Positions 34,079 through 42,320 of a stretch of DNA of 64,000 nt are shown here, piece after piece. The notes below the pieces were generated by a model that worked only from the letters and a program-made list of their open reading frames with translations, had not been told where the DNA came from and made no database searches. Source of the DNA: Sphingobacteriales bacterium 50-39. GTDB lineage: Bacteria; Bacteroidota; Bacteroidia; Chitinophagales; Chitinophagaceae. Within the stretch, counting starts at the first letter, position 1. Each line of letters opens with the position of its first letter. The stretch spans positions 620,001 through 684,000 of the forward strand of contig MKTZ01000009.1 in the NCBI GenBank assembly GCA_001898505.1, in the 5' to 3' direction. A program made the translations under genes and the position numbers.

Positions 34079-34684
34079 ATGAAAACGAAAATAATAGTTG
34101 CAGTTTTATTCGCCGCAGGGCTCTCTTTAGGCGCATCCGCTCAACGGGGAGTGCATTTTAGTGGTGGCACGGCCATCCACGGTGGTGGGGTTTATCGTGG
34201 TGGCGGGGTGGTATATGCGTACCCCCGTACCTATGTTGGACTGGGATTAGGTTTTGGTTATGGCCCCTTTGGCTGGGGTTATCCCTTCTATGGTCCCTGG
34301 GGTTGGGGTTACTACCCTTATCCTCCTTTCTATTACGGCTACGGCGCTATGCCTTCACCCCTTGGTACGGAGATCAACAACATCAAGAGTGATTACAGCG
34401 CGCAGATCAAGGACGTACGTCACGATAAGACCATACCCAGAAAGGAAAGAAAGGAAAAGATCAATCAGCTGAAAAAAGATCGTGACGCAGCGATAATTCA
34501 GGCAAGACATGATTATTTCGATCAACACTATCGTCGGAACAGTAGCAACGGACCGCAGCCATACAATGGCAATGGTTCACAACCTCAACAACAAAAAGAT
34601 AATAAGCCGGTGAGTGGAAATGAGGAGCAGCCGGAATATCAAAATAGTCAGTCCTCTCCCGGAGGATCTACTACACAGGAGTAA
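34079..34684 (+). CDS. Secreted glycine/tyrosine-rich protein
   Basis: A 201-residue protein with signal peptide (1-21, ending GASAQ). Residues about 22-95 are very rich in Gly, Tyr, Pro and Trp (GFGYGPFGWGYPFYGPWGWG), without heptad or catalytic pattern. Residues about 95-150 are a charged helix (NNIKSDYSAQIKDVRHDKTI, KEKINQLKKDRDAAII). The C-terminus is Gln/Asn/Ser/Pro-rich and disordered. Proteins like this are common in Chitinophagaceae and are of unknown role; an envelope or surface-layer function is possible. An SD-like AAGGAG lies 8 nt before the ATG, again unusual for the phylum, and a strong terminator follows. It is therefore monocistronic and probably well expressed. Confidence 0.75.
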   Translation: MKTKIIVAVLFAAGLSLGASAQRGVHFSGGTAIHGGGVYRGGGVVYAYPRTYVGLGLGFGYGPFGWGYPFYGPWGWGYYPYPPFYYGYGAMPSPLGTEINNIKSDYSAQIKDVRHDKTIPRKERKEKINQLKKDRDAAIIQARHDYFDQHYRRNSSNGPQPYNGNGSQPQQQKDNKPVSGNEEQPEYQNSQSSPGGSTTQE

Positions 34685-34720
34685 GACTCTGTACAAACCG
34701 ATATCTTAACAACAATCGCC

Positions 34721-34749
34721 AGGCGGCCTCTTCGGGAGGCCGCCTTTTT
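34721..34749 (+). terminator. Strong intrinsic terminator
   Basis: Perfect 10-bp stem AGGCGGCCTC/GAGGCCGCCT with loop TTCGG, followed by TTTT. It ends the glycine/tyrosine-rich protein gene and touches the stop codon of the convergent DUF4159 gene. Confidence 0.88.
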
Positions 34750-35380
34750 AGTAGACGGCATTCAGCGCATACATAATAATATTCACCCCGAACTTTGTAT
34801 TGTCCTCCGCGAGAAATCGCTTGTTGCGAAAATCATAGTCCCATTCGCAGCCATAGTCCTTATTGCTATACAATACGCCGATGCGGTCTTTCACGACGAT
34901 GGCTTTCAGGTAATCATGTACCAGATCATCCCCCCATCCATTCAGCTCGAATGACGTATTGGGCGGTCCTTTTTCAAACGAAAAGAAGGAATGATATATC
35001 CTGTGGCTATTGGGTATTTTCTGCAGGGCGTTCGGCCCAAAGAGGGTATGCATCTGCGCTTCGAAACTGCGGGCAAAAAGGCCGTCGATGTCGTGATTGC
35101 AGTCGTCCGCAAAGACAAATCCCCCGTTCTGTACATATCGATGGAAATGCTCTCCCTCCTGGGCATTGAACTGTACCAGCTTGTGACCGCTGATGTAACA
35201 GAAAGGGTATTGGAAGATGTCGGAGCTTTCCAGGTCGATGACCTTTTCCTGCAGATTGACTGGGAGGGTAGTATATTCTATCAGGGAATTCAACAGGTTG
35301 GAGGGCATCCGCTGGTCGGTATCCCAGTCTCCCGACCTATATCTCAATCGTGCAAATGTGAACTTCTCCCCCTTATCCAC
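34748..35380 (-). CDS. DUF4159 domain protein
   Basis: A 210-residue protein with the DUF4159 pattern: FTFARLRYRSGDWDTDQRMP, then FQYPFCYISGHKLVQF, the GGFVFADDCNHDIDGLFA block, and RIGVLYSNKDYGCEWDY near the end. The fold is thought to resemble a glutamine amidotransferase, without known activity. DUF4159 genes commonly accompany MoxR-DUF58-VWA clusters, and here the gene is divergent from moxR. The only usual start codon is GTG 35380. The frame stays open upstream with protein-like sequence (EIKDKIINFKKITPPVDKGE) up to the moxR start, with no ATG in it. A longer protein may have lost its start or use an unusual codon. No signal peptide is present in the part seen. Confidence 0.75.
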   Translation of the reverse strand: MDKGEKFTFARLRYRSGDWDTDQRMPSNLLNSLIEYTTLPVNLQEKVIDLESSDIFQYPFCYISGHKLVQFNAQEGEHFHRYVQNGGFVFADDCNHDIDGLFARSFEAQMHTLFGPNALQKIPNSHRIYHSFFSFEKGPPNTSFELNGWGDDLVHDYLKAIVVKDRIGVLYSNKDYGCEWDYDFRNKRFLAEDNTKFGVNIIMYALNAVY

Positions 35381-35461
35381 CGGCGGTGTAATTTTTTTAA
35401 AATTGATGATTTTATCTTTAATTTCCTGTTTTTCCGTCAGATTTTTTGAACTTTTAAATGC

Positions 35462-36463
35462 ATGCGTTTGGAAATCGTTGAAAGTAACGTACAGTCATTA
35501 TTGGGAAAACTCTCACAATTAAAAAAGGAGATCCAAAAGGTTATTGTCGGTCAGGACGCCATCGTCGAAGAGATACTGATCGCCCTCATTGCCGGAGGAC
35601 ATTGTTTGCTGGAAGGCGTCCCGGGGCTTGCAAAGACCTTGATGGTGCGAACCCTCTCTCAGGCGCTGGATCTTTCCTTCAGACGGATACAATTTACGCC
35701 CGACCTTATGCCCACCGATATCCTCGGTACGGAGATACTGGAAGAGGATCATACTACCGGGCGTCGTTTTTTCAAGTTCAACAAAGGGCCGCTCTTTGCC
35801 AATATCGTACTGGCGGATGAGATCAACCGTACTCCTCCCAAGACACAGTCGGCTCTGCTGGAAGCCATGCAGGAGTTCGAGATCACCTATGGCGGACAGA
35901 CCTATAAGCTGGACCGTCCTTTCTTTATATTGGCTACGCAAAACCCTATCGAACAGGCGGGAACGTACCCTCTGCCCGAGGCACAGCTGGACCGGTTTCT
36001 ACTCTATATCAAGATTGGCTACCCTACTGCAGAAGAGGAAGCTACTATCCTTAGTCATACCACCGGCGCCCGCCGGCCAACCGTTCATCCCGTCGTCAAC
36101 GGGTCAGAGATACAACAGCTGCAAAAGCTGGTACGCGAGGTCAGCATCAGCGAGGACATGATAAAATATGTGGCGGAGATCATACGCGCCACCCGCCCCG
36201 ATACATCTACATCGGGATTTGTGAAAGAATGGATACGATGGGGTGCGGGTCCCCGTGCCGGGCAGGCTCTTATACTGACCGCCAAAGCCAGGGCCCTGTT
36301 CAGACAGCGCTACGCAGTGATCCCCGAGGACATCCATACCATGGCTTTTCCAGTCCTGCGGCATCGTATCCTGATGAACTTCAAGGCCGAGGCCGAGGGT
36401 ATCACATCCGACCAGGCAACCGCCGTATTGTTGAAGACCATTGAGCGTCCGGCTACATTATGA
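35462..36463 (+). CDS. MoxR-family AAA+ ATPase
   Basis: A 333-residue cytosolic ATPase. Walker A GVPGLAKTLMVR (about 57-68), Walker B NIVLADEINRTPPKTQSALL (about 113-132), sensor 1 FILATQNPIEQAGTYPLPEAQLDRF, and the C-terminal lid domain WGAGPRAGQALILTAKA. MoxR ATPases are chaperone-like and insert metals or activate VWA-domain partners. The next gene encodes the usual DUF58 (VWA-like) partner, overlapping as ATGA. It is the first gene of a seven-gene run and is divergent from DUF4159 with 81 nt between. An AT-rich segment with TATCTTTA near 35411-35418 may be the promoter. Confidence 0.95.
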   Translation: MRLEIVESNVQSLLGKLSQLKKEIQKVIVGQDAIVEEILIALIAGGHCLLEGVPGLAKTLMVRTLSQALDLSFRRIQFTPDLMPTDILGTEILEEDHTTGRRFFKFNKGPLFANIVLADEINRTPPKTQSALLEAMQEFEITYGGQTYKLDRPFFILATQNPIEQAGTYPLPEAQLDRFLLYIKIGYPTAEEEATILSHTTGARRPTVHPVVNGSEIQQLQKLVREVSISEDMIKYVAEIIRATRPDTSTSGFVKEWIRWGAGPRAGQALILTAKARALFRQRYAVIPEDIHTMAFPVLRHRILMNFKAEAEGITSDQATAVLLKTIERPATL

Positions 36464-37347
36464 GCGAATTACCAGATCACCATATTTTAATGGCCATAAA
36501 GGACCTGTCGCTGGCAGCACGCCGGACGATCGATGGTTTTATGGCAGGCATCAACAAAAGCAAGGTCAAAGGTCCCGGACTCGAATTCAGCCAATACAGA
36601 AGCTATCAGCCTGGCGACGATCTGCGCTGGCTAGATTGGAAAAGATATGCCAGGAGCGACCGGTATTATATCCGCGAGTCGGAGATAGAGACCAGCATTT
36701 CCATCCGCCTGCTGGTGGACGCCAGCAATTCCATGGCCCACCGGGATGGGGCGTATACCAAATTGGATTATGCCCGCCTGCTGGCTGCCAGTCTGGGCTG
36801 GCTGGCGCATATGCAAGGCGACAGTTTCGGTCTGTATACCTTCCAGGAGGGGGATGTATTTACGCTGCCATCACGAAAGGATCCCCAGCACCTGGCCCGC
36901 TTCTTTTACCAGTTAGAGAATATCCGGCCCGGGGGAAGGATGGGAGAGCCCAGCCAATACAAACATATTTTTACGGGGGAGGGGAAGAGGGAACTGCTGG
37001 TGTTTATCACCGATATGTACCAGCGGAATGGGGAGATCAGCCGTCTGCTGGAATTGCTTGCCGCCCTTCGTCATGAGGTCATCGTGTTTCACCTGATGGG
37101 AAAGAACGAGCTGGAGATGGATTATAAAGGCTATCTACGGTTGCAGGACCTGGAAACAGGCGAGCAGATACCTTTTTCCGGCCAGCAGGGACAGAAGGAA
37201 TATATGCAGCGGATGCAGGATTGGCTGGCGGCAGTACGGATGCAGGTGTTGGATAAACAGATAGCCTATACCATGGTGCGGATGGATCAGCCGCCGGGCG
37301 AAGCCTTGCGGGATTTTTTAAAACAACGGCAAAAACTCATCGGATAG
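36460..37347 (+). CDS. DUF58 (VWA-like) protein
   Basis: A 295-residue protein. The DUF58 signature is clear: GPGLEFSQYRSYQPGDDLRW, LDWKRYARSDRYYIRESE. It is followed by a MIDAS-type DxSxS in LLVDASNSMAHRDG (about 87-91) and a VWA-like fold. Metal-ion-dependent adhesion sites bind a partner protein; MoxR ATPases act on such domains. No membrane segment is seen, so it probably docks to the following membrane proteins. Its start overlaps the moxR stop, and its stop is 1 nt before the next start. Confidence 0.93.
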   Translation: MSELPDHHILMAIKDLSLAARRTIDGFMAGINKSKVKGPGLEFSQYRSYQPGDDLRWLDWKRYARSDRYYIRESEIETSISIRLLVDASNSMAHRDGAYTKLDYARLLAASLGWLAHMQGDSFGLYTFQEGDVFTLPSRKDPQHLARFFYQLENIRPGGRMGEPSQYKHIFTGEGKRELLVFITDMYQRNGEISRLLELLAALRHEVIVFHLMGKNELEMDYKGYLRLQDLETGEQIPFSGQQGQKEYMQRMQDWLAAVRMQVLDKQIAYTMVRMDQPPGEALRDFLKQRQKLIG

Positions 37348-37348
37348 T

Positions 37349-38626
37349 TTGTTAGGACTTTTACAATCCATATGGTTATTCGCAATGGCCGGGATCATCG
37401 CCCCGGTGGTGATCCATTTGTGGAATAACAGACAGGGCAAGGTGCTTTCCATCGGCAGCATCGATTTTCTGGATAAGACATCTCTCAGGAAGGCGCGTAG
37501 CCGTCGGATATCCGACTGGTGGCTGCTCGTACTGCGTTGCCTTTTGCTCATCCTGGTGGCATTATTGCTCGCGGGCCCTGTTTGGAAGCGACAGCCCGAT
37601 GTCGGGAAGAAGGGTTGGGTGTTGGTGAGCAAGGTGACGATGACAGAGGCATCACAGGTGGATTCATTGGTACAACGAGGGTTTCAAAAACATTATATGG
37701 AAGGCCCATCGTGGTGGGAGAACTTCCATGTATTGGATCAGGAGGCGCCGGCGGGAATTCCCTTTTATGTATTTACGGATGGGCTGTTGGTGCATTTCTC
37801 CGGTATCAGACCTGTCAGCAATCGGCCGGTGTACTGGCAGATCAACGCTTATCCGGATAGTATCGTGCATTGGGTAGCTGCCGCCTGGAAGCAGGGAGCC
37901 GACAGTATGAGCGTGATCACGGGCAGCAGCGGCGCTACAGGCATATCCTATAATTATCGGATATCTGGAAGGGATACGACGCCGGTGGATACTTCCACAT
38001 TGCGTGTGGCGGTGTGTACGGATGATAAGTATTCCCGTGACGGACAATGGGTGACAGGAGCCGTGAAGGCTTTGCAGCAGTTCACCCGGAGAAATATAAT
38101 GATCTCTAACTCACCGGAAGGAGCCGACTGGGTCTTCTGGCTGTCTGAAAAACCTCTTAATACAAAGGCGCCCAACATAGTTTTATACGAACCCGGACAG
38201 GCGACCCCTGTAGATACATGGATAAGAGGGAGCGATATACCCGTTGAAAAGGTGACGGAACAGACCCGGCAACTGCAGCCCATATGGACCGATGGATTTG
38301 GAAAACCCCTGCTGGCGCTGGAAGAAACGGGCGGTGGCAGACGCTATCATTTTTTTAGTCATTTTGATCCTGCCTGGAATGGGCTTGTATGGAGTAAGGA
38401 TTTTCCTGTTCTTATGGAAGAGCTGTTGCTGGGGCAGCCTGCAAATGCATCAGACAGGAGAGTGATCGATCCGTCGCAGGTTACTCCTTCCAGGGGGGGT
38501 AATGAACAACAGGACACACCGGTCATGGCGACTTCCATCGATCTCTCACCCTTTGGGTGGCTGTTGATCTTTCTAACGTTAGTGGCCGAGCGGATACTGT
38601 CTTTTAAAAGAGCGAAAAATGGCTAA
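37349..38626 (+). CDS. BatA-like membrane protein
   Basis: A 425-residue inner-membrane protein with TTG start, 1 nt after the DUF58 stop. The BatA N-terminal domain is present: TM1 (about 4-20), then HLWNNRQGKVLSIGSIDFLDKTSLRKARSRRISDW, given here as HLWNNRQGKVL and GSIDFLDKTSLRKARSRR, then TM2 (about 55-72). The large periplasmic part (about 75-395) has no VWA MIDAS that I can see. A third TM sits at the C-terminus (LSPFGWLLIFLTLVAERIL). Bat proteins were named for aerotolerance in Bacteroides; the function in this cluster is unknown. It overlaps the next gene by 8 nt. Confidence 0.85.
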   Translation: MLGLLQSIWLFAMAGIIAPVVIHLWNNRQGKVLSIGSIDFLDKTSLRKARSRRISDWWLLVLRCLLLILVALLLAGPVWKRQPDVGKKGWVLVSKVTMTEASQVDSLVQRGFQKHYMEGPSWWENFHVLDQEAPAGIPFYVFTDGLLVHFSGIRPVSNRPVYWQINAYPDSIVHWVAAAWKQGADSMSVITGSSGATGISYNYRISGRDTTPVDTSTLRVAVCTDDKYSRDGQWVTGAVKALQQFTRRNIMISNSPEGADWVFWLSEKPLNTKAPNIVLYEPGQATPVDTWIRGSDIPVEKVTEQTRQLQPIWTDGFGKPLLALEETGGGRRYHFFSHFDPAWNGLVWSKDFPVLMEELLLGQPANASDRRVIDPSQVTPSRGGNEQQDTPVMATSIDLSPFGWLLIFLTLVAERILSFKRAKNG

Positions 38627-40700
38627 GGGAACGAATATACTATCAACAGTACGACGCAGGTGGATGCTGGAGGGCATCGTCTTTTATGTGCTGCTGTCCC
38701 TGTCCGTCAGCCTGACGCTTTGGATATTGCTTGGCAGATGGGGTTATGGGGCGCCTTTATATGGAATAGGGATATTCTGCCTATTGTCTTTAGCTGCTCT
38801 CCTGCTCTTCCGGGGCTGGAAGATAACGCTTGTCGATACTGCTCGTGCGCTGGATAGATGGATCCCCGAGCTGGAAGAGAGCAGCCATCTCCTGTTAAGG
38901 CCGGAGAATGACCTGGGCGCCCTGGAAAAGCTACAGGCAGCGCGGATAGAGGGCAGGCTGGATAAAGCGCAGCTGCCGCACCCCTTCCGGATCAGGCTGA
39001 TCATAAGTATTGGTCTGGTCGTAGTGGCTGCTGCGCCATGGGCAATAAAAAGTATTTCTCCGCCGGATACTCATACCGCCTCCGGACTTGAAAAAGCGAC
39101 GCCGAAAAAATCTCTCCTGCCTGCCATACAGACAGTGCGTATCCGTGTCACTCCCCCCGCATATACAGGCCGGCCCGTGCGAAGTCAGCAGGACCTCAAC
39201 ATACAGGCGGAAGAAGGAGCTCTTATCAACTGGGAGATACAGACCAACACCGCCGTGGACACCCTGCAGATCATCTTGTCCGACAGTGCTCAAATACAAT
39301 TACAGCCAGCCGGTCCGGAGCGAACGCTATGGCGCTGGTCCACCGTGGCGGCCCATTCCGGATTTTATCAGCTCAGGCTGAGCAAAGAATTTTCAGACCT
39401 GTACAAGATGGAAGTGATCAGGGACGAGGCGCCCCGTATCGTTATCCGCACTCCCAAGCCCTATACCATTGTAGATATAGGTGAATCCAGGAGGGTGCCG
39501 CTGGCTGCAAAGGTGCAGGACGACTATGGTGTCCAGGATGCCACCGTGATAGCCACCATTGCCACCGGCAGCGGCGAGGCCGTGAAATTTAAAGAGCAGG
39601 TATTACCTTTCAGGACCGTATTCACTGGTAATGTGCCAGCCTATGATCTGCAGCAAACCCTGGACCTGGACGCCCTGGGAGTTCATCCCGGAGATGAGCT
39701 ATATTTTTATTGCAAGGCAAGGGACAATCATGGTGCGGAATCACGCAGCGACATGTATATCATTTCACTCCCCGACACCGCCAAACTGATGAGCCTGGAA
39801 GGGCTGACCATGGGAATGAATATAAAGCCCGAGCTTTTCCGAAGCCAGCGGCAGATCATCATCGAGACCGAGCAATTGCTTCATGGGAAGGATAGCATAT
39901 CCGTGCAGGCCTTTAATGACAAGAGTAATGACCTGGGTGTCGATCAGAAGCTGCTGCGGCTGCGGTATGGTAAGTTCCTGGGCGAGGAGGCTGAAGAGGG
40001 TGGGTCCGAAGAAAGCTTTAAAAAAGCCGGCGACTCACCGGCTGATTTTGGCAATGCCGGAAAAGTGCTGGATGCCTTTACGGATAAGCATGACAATGCG
40101 GAGGATGCTACCTATTTCGAACCCGCTATCAAGCAGCAGCTAAAGGCTACGCTGACCGAGATGTGGAATGCCGAGCTGCGGCTGCGGACCTTCAAGCCCC
40201 GGGAGGCGTTGCCGTATGAATACAAAGCCCTGCGATTGCTGAAGGACCTGCAGCAGAAATCAAGAGCCTATGTGGCCAAGACGGGCGTGAAGCTGACACC
40301 GCTGGACCCGGCCAAAAGACTCAAGGGGTCCCTCGATGGTATTGGGCAGCCCGTGATACAGTCGACCAGGACGCAGGAGCCTTCCCCGGAAGATAAGTTG
40401 CGCATGGCGTTGAGTGTACTGGATCGACAAGACGCGTTTACGAGTCCTGCATATGGTATATTACAGGAAGCCGCAAGGCAATTAGGGAGACAAGCCGCGG
40501 ATCATCCGGGAGAATATCTGGCCGGCTTTCAGGCGCTCAAAAGAATATTGGCAGGAACCAAAGCTCCGTCCGATGCACATTTAGCGCAGCAGGCCCTGCG
40601 CAAGCTGGTTCCACTCCCGGAAGCAAACCCCTCCGCCCCCAACGCACCGCCGGATACAGGTCTCTCACAACTTTATTTTAATAAGGTGAACAAACGATGA
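38619..40700 (+). CDS. DUF4175-like membrane protein
   Basis: A 693-residue protein. Two TM helices near residues 17-60, a cytosolic segment with RALDRWIPELEESSHLLL, a third TM (about 127-145), then a periplasmic part. It contains TVRIRVTPPAYTGRPVRSQQ and LAAKVQDDYGVQDATVIATI, the strand pair typical of DUF4175-type proteins, then a long helical, charged C-terminal region (KLRMALSVLDRQDAF). Family members reach about 1100 residues; this is a shorter form. It sits inside the MoxR operon, overlapping its neighbours by 8 and 4 nt, so it is probably a stoichiometric part of the same complex. Confidence 0.75.
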   Translation: MAKGTNILSTVRRRWMLEGIVFYVLLSLSVSLTLWILLGRWGYGAPLYGIGIFCLLSLAALLLFRGWKITLVDTARALDRWIPELEESSHLLLRPENDLGALEKLQAARIEGRLDKAQLPHPFRIRLIISIGLVVVAAAPWAIKSISPPDTHTASGLEKATPKKSLLPAIQTVRIRVTPPAYTGRPVRSQQDLNIQAEEGALINWEIQTNTAVDTLQIILSDSAQIQLQPAGPERTLWRWSTVAAHSGFYQLRLSKEFSDLYKMEVIRDEAPRIVIRTPKPYTIVDIGESRRVPLAAKVQDDYGVQDATVIATIATGSGEAVKFKEQVLPFRTVFTGNVPAYDLQQTLDLDALGVHPGDELYFYCKARDNHGAESRSDMYIISLPDTAKLMSLEGLTMGMNIKPELFRSQRQIIIETEQLLHGKDSISVQAFNDKSNDLGVDQKLLRLRYGKFLGEEAEEGGSEESFKKAGDSPADFGNAGKVLDAFTDKHDNAEDATYFEPAIKQQLKATLTEMWNAELRLRTFKPREALPYEYKALRLLKDLQQKSRAYVAKTGVKLTPLDPAKRLKGSLDGIGQPVIQSTRTQEPSPEDKLRMALSVLDRQDAFTSPAYGILQEAARQLGRQAADHPGEYLAGFQALKRILAGTKAPSDAHLAQQALRKLVPLPEANPSAPNAPPDTGLSQLYFNKVNKR

Positions 40701-42253
40701 ACCTTTGGAACTATATCGTCGTATGTCTTTCCCTGCTGCTATTGGCGACGTTGCTATGGTGGGAGATCAGAAGGATCAATAGGGCCCGGCGGATTGGACG
40801 TGTCATCGCTACCATCCTGCTGGTGGCGGGCCTGGCTGCCATCGTCCTGCCCGTAACGTATACCGGGAGCCGTATTGCAGGAGGCAGGGAAGGGGTACTC
40901 CTGACCGAAGGCTACGATCCCGACAGCGCCCGGATCTATTTATCATCGGGCGTAGAGGTAAAAGACCTGTCAGACCTGCATCTATCAGCTCTGCACGTGT
41001 TGGGATATGGATTGACCGAAGGTGAGCGTGCCACAATATCCGATGTTCCAATAGTGTTCCATCCTTCTCCCATGCACACCGGTATCATGTCCCTTCATTG
41101 GGCGCAGCAGCTTTTACCGGGGCAGGCGTGCAGGATACAAGGCAGTTTTTACAATACCACCGGGGGACCTGTAAAGCTCCTGCTCTTTGGGGTAAGCAGT
41201 TTGCTGGATTCGGTCGAAGTGCGTTTACGGGAAGGGAACTTTGAACTAAGAACAGTGCCGGTTCAGGCCGATCGTGCTGTATACAGGCTGGCGGTCGTCG
41301 CAGGGAAAGACACCATAGAGCAGGAGTCCATCCCCGTGGAAGTGCTGCCGGCGAGATTTCTGAAGATATTGATGCTGGCTGCTTCACCGGATTTTGAGAA
41401 CAGATTTTTGGCGGGATGGCTTTCGGAGAAAGGACACGGCGTCGTCATACGGACTGCTATCAGCAAGGACAAATATGATCATGCCTTTCTGAATACACCT
41501 GCGATGGCTGTCGATCATCTTTCGTCCTCCCTGTTCGCTCAATTCGATATTGTCATAGCAGATGCCGCTGAGCTAAGGGCGATGGGCGCTGCAGAACATG
41601 CCGCTCTATGGGATGCCATTGCCGGGAAGGGATTGGGACTGGTGATAAAGGCCGATTCACTGAGTCATGACGCGGACAGCGTGCGCATGCATGGCGCTGG
41701 TAAAATACTGCAAACCACCTTGTATACTACCTACGCGCGGCTGCTGGCCGGAGAGAGAAAAGATTATGCTGCTCTTTGGACCCGTATCCTGCAACAGGCA
41801 GCCCGGGAGAAGGAGGGGGCAGAGCGCTGGCATTTTTCGCCTGCCTTGCCCGAAGTGGATCATCCGGTGAATATCCTGCTTCAGACCGCTGCATCGATGC
41901 CGCAGGGTCTGTTGGAAGAGGGGAATGGACCTGTTAGTGTATACTTTGCACAGCATCCTTTTTTACCTTTTTATTGGTCGGGAGTTTATTGGCCCAGGGA
42001 GGCAGGCTGGCAGGCGGTGAGTACGCCGCAAGGAACGCGAAGCTGGTGGTATGCCTGGAAGGAGGGGGATTGGGCAACTATTCATCGTCGGGACAGGCTG
42101 GAAGGGACACGGCGGTGGATCGCTGCACGGGGTGAAGGGAAAGGAGCGGTAATGGAGGCCGGTGAGGTACACAAGTTATTGGTTGCCAAGGGATGGTTCT
42201 ACCTGTTATTCGTGCTCAGCGGTCTGTTTTTATGGGTAGAAAGGAGGATTTGA
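40697..42253 (+). CDS. Membrane protein of the MoxR/BatA cluster, unknown function
   Basis: A 518-residue protein with two N-terminal TM helices (about 5-23 and 38-56), a long periplasmic domain, and a C-terminal TM (WFYLLFVLSGLFLWVERRI). The middle contains LKILMLAASPDFENRFLAGW, followed by LSEKGHGVVIRTAISKDKY, which recalls the amidotransferase-like module of BatA-related proteins without catalytic residues that I can identify. Start overlaps the DUF4175-like stop as ATGA. Together with the two preceding genes it would supply the membrane platform for the MoxR-DUF58 pair. Gap of 67 nt to the TldD start. Confidence 0.7.
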   Translation: MNLWNYIVVCLSLLLLATLLWWEIRRINRARRIGRVIATILLVAGLAAIVLPVTYTGSRIAGGREGVLLTEGYDPDSARIYLSSGVEVKDLSDLHLSALHVLGYGLTEGERATISDVPIVFHPSPMHTGIMSLHWAQQLLPGQACRIQGSFYNTTGGPVKLLLFGVSSLLDSVEVRLREGNFELRTVPVQADRAVYRLAVVAGKDTIEQESIPVEVLPARFLKILMLAASPDFENRFLAGWLSEKGHGVVIRTAISKDKYDHAFLNTPAMAVDHLSSSLFAQFDIVIADAAELRAMGAAEHAALWDAIAGKGLGLVIKADSLSHDADSVRMHGAGKILQTTLYTTYARLLAGERKDYAALWTRILQQAAREKEGAERWHFSPALPEVDHPVNILLQTAASMPQGLLEEGNGPVSVYFAQHPFLPFYWSGVYWPREAGWQAVSTPQGTRSWWYAWKEGDWATIHRRDRLEGTRRWIAARGEGKGAVMEAGEVHKLLVAKGWFYLLFVLSGLFLWVERRI

Positions 42254-42320
42254 TGGGATGAGCGGGTGGAGAATTTTATAAAAGTTCTTTAGCTTGGGGC
42301 CACAACTAAATGAGAAAACC

